Part shown: positions 24,002 through 29,411 of the stretch, in pieces
Numbering within the stretch: the first letter of the stretch is position 1
Layout of the letters: each line of letters starts with the position of its first letter
Source of the DNA: an uncultured Lachnospiraceae bacterium
GTDB lineage: Bacteria > Bacillota > Clostridia > Lachnospirales > Lachnospiraceae
NCBI GenBank assembly: GCA_910578885.1
Contig: CAJTSH010000036.1
Location: 1-29,411 of the forward strand
Direction: 5' to 3'
Length of the DNA stretch: 29,411 nt
Position numbers and translations under genes: made by a program
The notes under the pieces: model-generated
The model's database searches: none
Told to the model about the DNA's origin: nothing
What the model saw: only the letters and a program-made list of their open reading frames with translations

Positions 24002-25093
24002 ATGAATCTGACCATCTACGGTGCCCAAGGCTATGCACTCGCCGTGTACGAGGCAATTACAACTTTATATCCTAAGCGAAAGATATCCTGCTTTCTTGTG
24101 ACGCATATTGACGGAAATCCGCCTGTCCTTGGAGGAATCCCCGTGTGTGAATTATCCGCCTATGCACAGGGGATGTCAGTGGAAGAAAAACGAGACATAG
24201 AAGTCCTTATTGCCACGCCGGAACAGGCGCAGCCAGATATTGAGGAGACGCTGGAAAACTATGGGTTTTGCAATCACAGGCGGCTCACTTTTGCCCGCTA
24301 TGCGGAGCTGATGAAGCTGTTCCATGCAAGGCTGGGGCGTTTTTTGCCGCTTGCAGCACTGCCGGTAGGATGCCATAAGCCTTTTGTCAGAATGTACATG
24401 GTGAAATCCTACATGGACAGACCTTTAAGGGACAGCAGCAGTCTGCCGGATTATGTGTTCCCGATTCAGGCCGGAACAGCCTGCTGCGATGTGAGGGTGG
24501 CTAATTTAGCGGATAATACAGGGGAGCATATCTCAGACAGGAATGGGAATTACTGTGAACTGACTGCACTTTATTGGGTGTGGAAAAATAAAATAGTATT
24601 AGGCGGTTGTGCCGATGGAGAGAGAGGGCAATATTACGGATTATGCCAGTACCGGCGGCGGTTTGATTTCAATGAGGATGATTTTCTGCGGCTTACTAAT
24701 AATGACGTGGATGTAGTGCTTCCATACCCGTTGCCGTATGAGCCGGACATCAACGCGCATCATGAGAGATACATTAAGGAAATGGATTGGAATGCGACAC
24801 TGCAGGTGCTTGAGGAGCTGCATCCGGAATACGCGGCGGCATTTTCCGAAATACTCGGGCAGCAGTATTTGTATAATTATAATCTCATCATGGCAAAGAA
24901 GAATATCCTGCGGGAGTACTGTGAGTGGCTGTTTCCGATACTTTTTAGAATAGAGGAATTGAGTGTTCCAAAAGGGAGCATGAGAAACGACCGCCATATT
25001 GGATATCTGGGAGAAACACTTGAGACACTGTATTTTATGAAAAACGCAGACAGGCTTAATATCGTGCATTCCGAGTGCAGGATGCTGGTGTAG
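24002..25093 (+). CDS. DUF4422-type glycosyltransferase with N-terminal Rossmann-like domain
   Basis: The start is ATG 24002 after GGAAGGA, which aligns with the paralog's start; the in-frame ATG at 23963 lacks support. About 363 residues. Residues 1-105 form the Rossmann-like module (LTIYGAQGYALAVYEAI, CFLVTHIDGNPPVLGGIPV). The rest is a DUF4422 domain: YMVKSYMDRPL, PIQAGTACC, DRNGNYCELTALYWVWKN, YYGLCQYRRRF and QQYLYNYNLIMAKK. DUF4422 proteins occur in capsule clusters and are taken as glycosyltransferases. It is more GC-rich than its broken paralog 2 kb upstream, so the two are probably independent acquisitions rather than a recent duplication. Confidence 0.9.
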   Translation: MNLTIYGAQGYALAVYEAITTLYPKRKISCFLVTHIDGNPPVLGGIPVCELSAYAQGMSVEEKRDIEVLIATPEQAQPDIEETLENYGFCNHRRLTFARYAELMKLFHARLGRFLPLAALPVGCHKPFVRMYMVKSYMDRPLRDSSSLPDYVFPIQAGTACCDVRVANLADNTGEHISDRNGNYCELTALYWVWKNKIVLGGCADGERGQYYGLCQYRRRFDFNEDDFLRLTNNDVDVVLPYPLPYEPDINAHHERYIKEMDWNATLQVLEELHPEYAAAFSEILGQQYLYNYNLIMAKKNILREYCEWLFPILFRIEELSVPKGSMRNDRHIGYLGETLETLYFMKNADRLNIVHSECRMLV

Positions 25094-25153
25094 AAAATGA
25101 ACTGCCGGATTCAGATTTCCTGCAAAAGACAGAAATGATAGGAGATAACACAA

Positions 25154-25825
25154 ATGTACTTTGAACTAACCGCATCTATGATGTGTGCCGACTACGGCAA
25201 TTTGGAGAAAGAGGTAAGAGACTTGGAAGATGGCGGCATTGACTCCTTCCATATTGACATTATGGACGGGCGGTTTGTGCCGAACTTTGCGATGTCTTTA
25301 AACGATATGAGATACATAGCGCGTGCGACAAAGAAGCCGCTTGACGTGCACTTGATGATTGAGCATCCAAACAACAATATTGAAATTTTTCTGGATAACC
25401 TGCGTAAAGGCGATACGGTATACATCCATCCTGAGGCGGAGTACCATCCGTCAACGACGCTTCAGAAAATCATAAACGCCGGTATGATTCCGGGCATTGC
25501 CATTAATCCGGGTACAAGCATAGAGACTGTGTTTGAGATGCTTCGTATCGTGAAGAAGGTGCTTGTCATGTCGGTGAATCCGGGGAATGCGGGTCAGATG
25601 TATCTGCCGTATGTGGGAAGAAAGATAGACAGGTTGCTTCTGCTTAAAGAGGAGATGCATTTTAAGGCATACTGGGACGGGGCGTGCAGTGCGGATAAAA
25701 TTCTAGCATTTGCGCCGAAGGGGATGGACGGCTTTGTGCTTGGCACGACGATGCTTTTCGGGAAGGACAGGTCTTACGGCGAAACGATAAGCGAGATACG
25801 TAAGTATGTGGGGAATGAAGGATGA
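25154..25825 (+). CDS. Ribulose-phosphate 3-epimerase-like protein
   Basis: The protein has 223 residues with TAGGAGA before ATG. The TIM-barrel family signs are present: ASMMCADYGNLEKEV, FHIDIMDGRFVPNF (His and Asp of the metal site), LDVHLMIEHP, MSVNPGNAGQ and WDGACSADKI (the second catalytic aspartate). The family interconverts ribulose-5-P and xylulose-5-P or related ketose phosphates. WDGAC instead of the usual DGG suggests a divergent member. The four-base overlap with a pentitol-type cytidylyltransferase and the dehydrogenase after it suggest that it supplies a ketose phosphate for a CDP-pentitol rather than serving central metabolism. Confidence 0.9.
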   Translation: MYFELTASMMCADYGNLEKEVRDLEDGGIDSFHIDIMDGRFVPNFAMSLNDMRYIARATKKPLDVHLMIEHPNNNIEIFLDNLRKGDTVYIHPEAEYHPSTTLQKIINAGMIPGIAINPGTSIETVFEMLRIVKKVLVMSVNPGNAGQMYLPYVGRKIDRLLLLKEEMHFKAYWDGACSADKILAFAPKGMDGFVLGTTMLFGKDRSYGETISEIRKYVGNEG

Positions 25826-26529
25826 ATGCAGCGGTGATTTTGGCGGGCGGAACGGGTACGCGCGCAGGGCTTGGTATCCCGAAGCAGTATTACGAGGTGG
25901 ATGGGAAACCGGTTATTTCGTACTGTTTATATACCTTCCTTACGCATGAGGCAATTGACGCAGTGCAGATTGCGGCGGATGAGATGTGGCATGATTATAT
26001 CAGGCGGCAGCTTTTAGGTCTGCCATATAATGAGAAATTCAGGGGATTTTCTATCCCGGGAAAGAACAGGCAGCTTTCCATATACAATGCGCTTTTGGAT
26101 ATGAGTGAGTACGCGACAGAAAATGACACTGTTGTCATTCATGACGCAGCGCGTCCATGCGTGTCTGCGGCGCAGATTTCAGACTACCTTAAGACGGCCA
26201 AAGGGCATGACGGCGCCCTGCCTGTACTGCCGATGAAAGATACCGTCTATCTCAGCGAAAATGGGAAGACGGTATCTTCTTTATTAGACAGGGGAAAGAT
26301 ATATGCGGGGCAGGCGCCGGAGGCGTTCGCATTCGGGAAATATTATGAGGCGAACAGAGCACTTTGTCCGGATAAGATTTTAGAAATCAACGGTTCTACG
26401 GAGCCTGCGGTAATGGCAGGAATGGACATAGCCATGATTGCGGGAGACGAGAGAAATTTTAAGATTACAACGGCGGCGGACTTGGAGCATTTCCGGGAAA
26501 TCGTGCTAAAGCAGAGAGGGAGGCAATGA
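25822..26529 (+). CDS. IspD/TarI-type cytidylyltransferase, probably for a pentitol phosphate
   Basis: The protein has 235 residues and overlaps the epimerase by four bases (ATGA). AVILAGGTGTRAGLGIPKQY, the CTP-binding loop, stands at the start. DTVVIHDAARPCVS lies near residue 106 and GDERNFKITTAADLEHF near the end. This family includes IspD (methylerythritol phosphate) and TarI/Bcs1 (ribitol-5-phosphate). The neighbouring epimerase and polyol dehydrogenase make a pentitol phosphate the likely substrate, giving CDP-ribitol or a stereoisomer such as CDP-arabinitol. A role as the cell's IspD cannot be excluded. Confidence 0.9.
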   Translation: MNAAVILAGGTGTRAGLGIPKQYYEVDGKPVISYCLYTFLTHEAIDAVQIAADEMWHDYIRRQLLGLPYNEKFRGFSIPGKNRQLSIYNALLDMSEYATENDTVVIHDAARPCVSAAQISDYLKTAKGHDGALPVLPMKDTVYLSENGKTVSSLLDRGKIYAGQAPEAFAFGKYYEANRALCPDKILEINGSTEPAVMAGMDIAMIAGDERNFKITTAADLEHFREIVLKQRGRQ

Positions 26530-27572
26530 TGAAAGCGTGGGTTTTACATGGCATTAGAGATATTCGATTTGAGGAGATAAAGGAACCGCAGCCTGCAAAG
26601 GACGAAGTGCTTGTAAAAGTAAAGTCTGCAGGAGTCTGCGGTTCTGACATTCCCCGCATTTATCAGATTGGAACATATCACTTTCCGACTATACCGGGAC
26701 ATGAATTTTCAGGCATAGTGGCAGATGTGGGCATCGGAGTGAATCCTGAATGGAAGAATAAGCGTGTGGGTGTTTTCCCGCTTATCCCATGCGGTGCATG
26801 TATGTTCTGTAAGAAAAAACAATATGAGATGTGCGGAAATTACAGCTATTTAGGCTCTAGACAGGACGGCGGATTTGCAGAGTATGTGGCAGCGCCGGAA
26901 TGGAACCTCATAGAGCTGCCGGAGGACGTGCCATTTGGGGAGGCGGCGATGCTGGAACCCATGTCCGTCGCCGTACATGCCATGAGAAGGGCACAACCTG
27001 AAAAGGACGGTGTATGTGTTATATATGGTCTTGGCACGATTGGGATGCTCCTTTTAATGTTTTTGAAAGATATGGGTGTGTGTAATATCCTTGCAGTGGG
27101 CAACAAAGACTTCCAAAAGCGGATGGCCGAAAAATTCGGATTGGAATCAGACTGTTATTGTGACAGCAGGAGGGAAGATGTCTCCAAATGGATTATGGAG
27201 CATACGGATAACAGAGGTGCAAATCTGATTTTTGAATGTGTAGGGAAAAGTGAGACTGTATCGCAGGCAATTGACCTGACGGCTCCGGCAGGAAAAGTAA
27301 TGCTTGTCGGGAATCCGGCTTCGGACATGGTATTTCAGAGAGCAGTATATTGGAAGATTCTGCGCAGCCAGATGACAGTGTTTGGGACATGGAATTCTTC
27401 ATTTATACACAGCATGGAAGATGATTGGCATTATGTGATGGAGCGGCTTCAAAACCATAGAATCCGTCCGGAGGAACTGGTTACGCACCGTTTTCCACTT
27501 GAAAGGCTTTCGGATGGTCTTATTTTGATGCGTGATAAATCAGAGGAGTCGGGCAAGGTTATGATTATATGA
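26526..27572 (+). CDS. Zinc-dependent polyol-phosphate dehydrogenase (TarJ/GatD-like)
   Basis: The protein has 348 residues and overlaps the cytidylyltransferase by four bases; ATG 26529 directly after the first ATG could also be used. A medium-chain dehydrogenase: GVCGSD and PGHEFSG hold catalytic zinc ligands, IPCGACMFCKKKQYEMC holds the four structural-zinc cysteines, and GLGTIGM is the NAD(P) motif. Sequence style and FGTWNSSF near the C-terminus resemble galactitol-1-phosphate dehydrogenase (GatD). In this setting it probably reduces a ketose phosphate to a pentitol phosphate, as TarJ does. It is the last gene of the polysaccharide locus. Confidence 0.88.
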   Translation: MMKAWVLHGIRDIRFEEIKEPQPAKDEVLVKVKSAGVCGSDIPRIYQIGTYHFPTIPGHEFSGIVADVGIGVNPEWKNKRVGVFPLIPCGACMFCKKKQYEMCGNYSYLGSRQDGGFAEYVAAPEWNLIELPEDVPFGEAAMLEPMSVAVHAMRRAQPEKDGVCVIYGLGTIGMLLLMFLKDMGVCNILAVGNKDFQKRMAEKFGLESDCYCDSRREDVSKWIMEHTDNRGANLIFECVGKSETVSQAIDLTAPAGKVMLVGNPASDMVFQRAVYWKILRSQMTVFGTWNSSFIHSMEDDWHYVMERLQNHRIRPEELVTHRFPLERLSDGLILMRDKSEESGKVMII

Positions 27573-27578
27573 TAGAGA

Positions 27579-27797
27579 TTATTCTGCCAGTTTGTCAATG
27601 ACAAAATTTTCATATTGTTGTTCTAGGATTTGCAGGATCATCATCTCAGGACGGATACCTGCATTTTTCAATATTCTGTTCTGCGCAGCACAGGATTTCG
27701 CCGGCGTATTTTTTATGTCTGTCAAGTGCAGCAGAAGTCTTTTTCAATGTTTCAGAAAGTTCACAAACACACTTGACAATCTCTCTCTGAGGCAAGA
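27579..27797 (-). pseudogene. Decayed small gene, one frameshift
   Basis: On the minus strand a reading frame runs REIVKCVCELSETLKK and on to a stop within about 50 codons. After a one-base shift at an A run it continues NAGIRPEMMILQILEQQYEN and stops at 27579-27581. Removal of one A joins the two halves. The protein looks like a charged coiled coil. No ATG is present upstream, so the 5' end is missing. The plus-strand frame at 27592-27813 is cysteine- and serine-rich and looks like its shadow. Confidence 0.4.
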
Positions 27798-27824
27798 GGT
27801 TATGAGGAAGTGATCGAAGAGCTT

Positions 27825-28379
27825 ATGACAAATCCCAAACACAATAAAAAACATTTATTCACAAATGAGAATAATAGCGTGTATCCTCAAGAGGGTGACG
27901 AGTTTTATGAAGATCTTACGGAGTGGGCAGTAGAGGATATGTATGATAAAGGCTATATGTCTTCAAAGGGTAAATTAGTTATTTTGGATACTTTTTATGA
28001 GAATGCTGATACGTTTGAAACATCAGAATTGACTGGGACGGATGTAAATCGAGAGAATCAGGAGCATATTTTGCCATTTCATATGATGAAGATAGAAAGT
28101 GGTATGATGTCTTTATCTTTGGATACTTCATTGTACAAAAAAGAACTGTTTATGAAAAGAATGGATGAAGGAATTATGGGGAGTGGGTATGACTGGGAGA
28201 AGGTAGCAAGTATACTGCGTCAGGAAGCAGATTTAGATGGCGAAATATATTTTGATTCCGAATCAGATTTATTTTGTGCATATACTGACAACAGAGAGCT
28301 GTTGATGAAATTTGTATTGAAATTAAAAGAGGCGTGTGAAAATAATGAAAAATTAGAGGCAGTGATTCAACTGATATAG
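27825..28379 (+). CDS. Imm51-like immunity protein
   Basis: I chose ATG 27825; GTG 27810 in the same frame is possible, though its ribosome site is too close. About 184 residues. The C-terminal half resembles Imm51, an immunity family of polymorphic toxin systems: LPFHMMKIESGMMSLSLDTS, then GSGYDWEKVASILRQEADL and IYFDSESDLFCAYTDNRELL. The acidic N-terminal 80 residues I do not recognise. No toxin gene lies next to it, so it may be an orphan immunity gene. The low GC differs from the dehydrogenase gene before it. Confidence 0.65.
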   Translation: MTNPKHNKKHLFTNENNSVYPQEGDEFYEDLTEWAVEDMYDKGYMSSKGKLVILDTFYENADTFETSELTGTDVNRENQEHILPFHMMKIESGMMSLSLDTSLYKKELFMKRMDEGIMGSGYDWEKVASILRQEADLDGEIYFDSESDLFCAYTDNRELLMKFVLKLKEACENNEKLEAVIQLI

Positions 28380-28404
28380 TACGTTTGTTCAGAAGGAGAT
28401 AAAA

Positions 28405-28848
28405 ATGGTATCATCAATCATTGGAAAACAACTTACAGATATTTATACAGTTGGGTTTGTATATTTATTTGAGGAACAGCGTGAATTTACACCTGATTTG
28501 AGATGGATTTATTTAGAATTTGAGGATATATTATTGGAATTTGAGTCGATTGAACAATATAGCCGATTAAAAATAGAAAAAGTTTCAGATATTCGATATC
28601 AATTTGAAAGTGATGAAGATATGATTAAGGTTAAATCATCCATTATTGAGTTTGTTTTGGTTACTTCAATGCTTGTGAATAATACGGTGAAGGAAATAGA
28701 GCTTATAGATGGTACAGAAGAAAATTGTGCTGCTGCAAAAATTATTTTGGAAAATGGACAAATGATATTTTTAGATCCTAGCTTTGTGTATGGAATTGGA
28801 ATAGGAGGAAAAGAGCAGGAGGAATATTGGAGGTATTGTTCAAATTAA
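28405..28848 (+). CDS. Hypothetical small acidic protein, possible immunity protein
   Basis: The protein has 147 residues, with an excellent AGAAGGAGA before ATG. I do not recognise the family. It is acidic, with alternating strand-like segments (WIYLEFEDILLEFES, IKVKSSIIEFVLV, IILENGQMIFLDPSFVYGIGIGG) and no signal peptide or membrane segment. It lies 25 bases after an Imm51-like gene in the same direction. Small acidic cytoplasmic proteins in such a position are often immunity proteins. This is inference from context. Confidence 0.65.
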   Translation: MVSSIIGKQLTDIYTVGFVYLFEEQREFTPDLRWIYLEFEDILLEFESIEQYSRLKIEKVSDIRYQFESDEDMIKVKSSIIEFVLVTSMLVNNTVKEIELIDGTEENCAAAKIILENGQMIFLDPSFVYGIGIGGKEQEEYWRYCSN

Positions 28849-28939
28849 GGAATTGATGAATATAGATTTTTCAAGAAAAATGAAACCATTCTTGAGTTTT
28901 AGAGATTTATCCCAAAATAACAATATGTGGAGGTAAAAA

Positions 28940-29212
28940 ATGAGTGAACTTAGAGAATTTGATTTATTAAAGTACTTAAAAGATGATGGCATATATTTAG
29001 AAAATGTTAGTCTGGAAAATTGTAGTATGGCATCATCAGGAACGTATTATCTTTACTTTAAAAAGTGTGTCTTTCAAAATGTGATCTTTGATGGCGAGCA
29101 TGAGGAATGGGGAGATGCTTCATTTTTTGAATGTGAATTTAGGGATTGTATCCTAAAATCCCGATATATTATACATAGGTTTGCGCAAAATCAAGGGTTA
29201 TTGCGAACGTAA
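28940..29212 (+). CDS. Small protein with pentapeptide-like repeats, possibly truncated
   Basis: The protein has 90 residues with TGGAGG before ATG. The middle shows pentapeptide-like spacing, LENVSLENCS, FKKCVFQNVIFDG, FFECEFRDCIL. The tail after ILKSRYI is of a different character, suggesting an early end by insertion or deletion. It is third in a row of small genes that may be immunity proteins or remnants. Function unknown. Confidence 0.55.
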   Translation: MSELREFDLLKYLKDDGIYLENVSLENCSMASSGTYYLYFKKCVFQNVIFDGEHEEWGDASFFECEFRDCILKSRYIIHRFAQNQGLLRT

Positions 29213-29329
29213 TATGTACTAAAAAGTTTTACTATCTGAATTTCCATGTGTTTTGTGATAATTTTCTTGCAATTTACTCGTTTCAAATGCTATTTTGTAG
29301 TTCAAATTTGATAGGGAACTAATCACGAC

Positions 29330-29370
29330 ATATGTATAATATCAATGGTTTTTAAATCAATTATACATAT
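29330..29370. repeat. AT-rich inverted repeat near the window end
   Basis: atatgtataat at 29330-29340 pairs perfectly with attatacatat at 29360-29370 across a 19-base loop. It lies about 120 bases after the last gene. It may be a weak terminator or an operator; nothing else is seen in 29213-29411. Confidence 0.4.
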
Positions 29371-29411
29371 TAAAATTCTAAATAATTCTTTATGTAAGCC
29401 GTTTAGACCGA

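Noticed and set aside
24641..25153. 170-codon minus-strand open frame
   Set aside because: Antisense to the intact DUF4422 gene; histidine- and leucine-rich with no recognisable motif.
27592..27813. 73-codon plus-strand open frame
   Set aside because: Cysteine/serine/phenylalanine-rich product without family character, overlapping a better minus-strand reading, and no ribosome site.
29180..29212. Partial likeness of the last gene's tail to the right end of the MITE (gcaaaatc and nearby)
   Set aside because: The match is short and gapped, and no second inverted end or target duplication was found in the remaining 200 bases.
1..29411. CRISPR arrays, tRNA or rRNA genes
   Set aside because: No regularly spaced repeats and no recognisable tRNA or rRNA sequence were seen on reading.

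Overview
The window looks like part of a gut-type Firmicutes genome, most likely Lachnospiraceae or a related Clostridia. The reasons are strong purine-rich Shine-Dalgarno sites, frequent TTG and GTG starts, moderate to low GC, and the style of the proteins. This assignment comes from reading alone, without a database search. Almost every real gene is on the + strand.

Layout. (1) Positions 1-3150 are a mobile or regulatory head: the 3' end of a DDE-type transposase, a small serine recombinase, and a full-length TnpB-like protein whose three RuvC catalytic residues all appear to be replaced. The recombinase and the TnpB-like gene are separated by two inverted copies of a palindromic sequence with two-base AC/GT cores. 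These copies flank a promoter-like sequence, so this may be an invertible promoter. About 390 bases of gene-free, hairpin-rich DNA follow the TnpB-like gene. (2) Positions 3146-27572 are a long, nearly continuous operon-like locus for a surface polysaccharide or teichoic-acid-like polymer. It holds a glycerophosphotransferase-like protein, an FkbM methyltransferase, CDP-glucose synthase (rfbF), a Nudix hydrolase, two glycosyltransferases, a radical SAM protein, and an aldolase/SDR/ThDP-enzyme/aminotransferase block. A predicted beta-propeller protein, rfbH, a split transketolase, a PEP-synthase remnant, a frameshifted rfbG, a broken DUF4422 gene, a TylF-like methyltransferase, an intact DUF4422 gene and a pentitol-phosphate cassette (epimerase, cytidylyltransferase, dehydrogenase) follow. 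(3) Positions 27573-29411 hold a decayed minus-strand gene and three small genes resembling a polymorphic-toxin immunity array, the first of them Imm51-like.

How the genes may work together. RfbF, RfbG and RfbH are the first three steps to CDP-4-keto-3,6-dideoxyglucose. The locus also has an acetolactate-synthase-like ThDP enzyme and a split transketolase, both able in principle to add a two-carbon unit, which suggests a branched dideoxy sugar of the yersiniose type. The cassette at the 3' end probably makes a CDP-pentitol. Six intact proteins and one pseudogene share a roughly 100-residue Rossmann-like domain fused to glycosyltransferase, methyltransferase or radical SAM modules.

Several signs point to variable expression: a G11 tract inside the FkbM gene (in frame as sequenced), a T9 tract that puts rfbG out of frame by one base, a 174-bp MITE-like insertion with target duplication in a DUF4422 gene, and the possible invertible promoter. 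No flippase, polymerase or ABC exporter was seen, so export must be encoded elsewhere.
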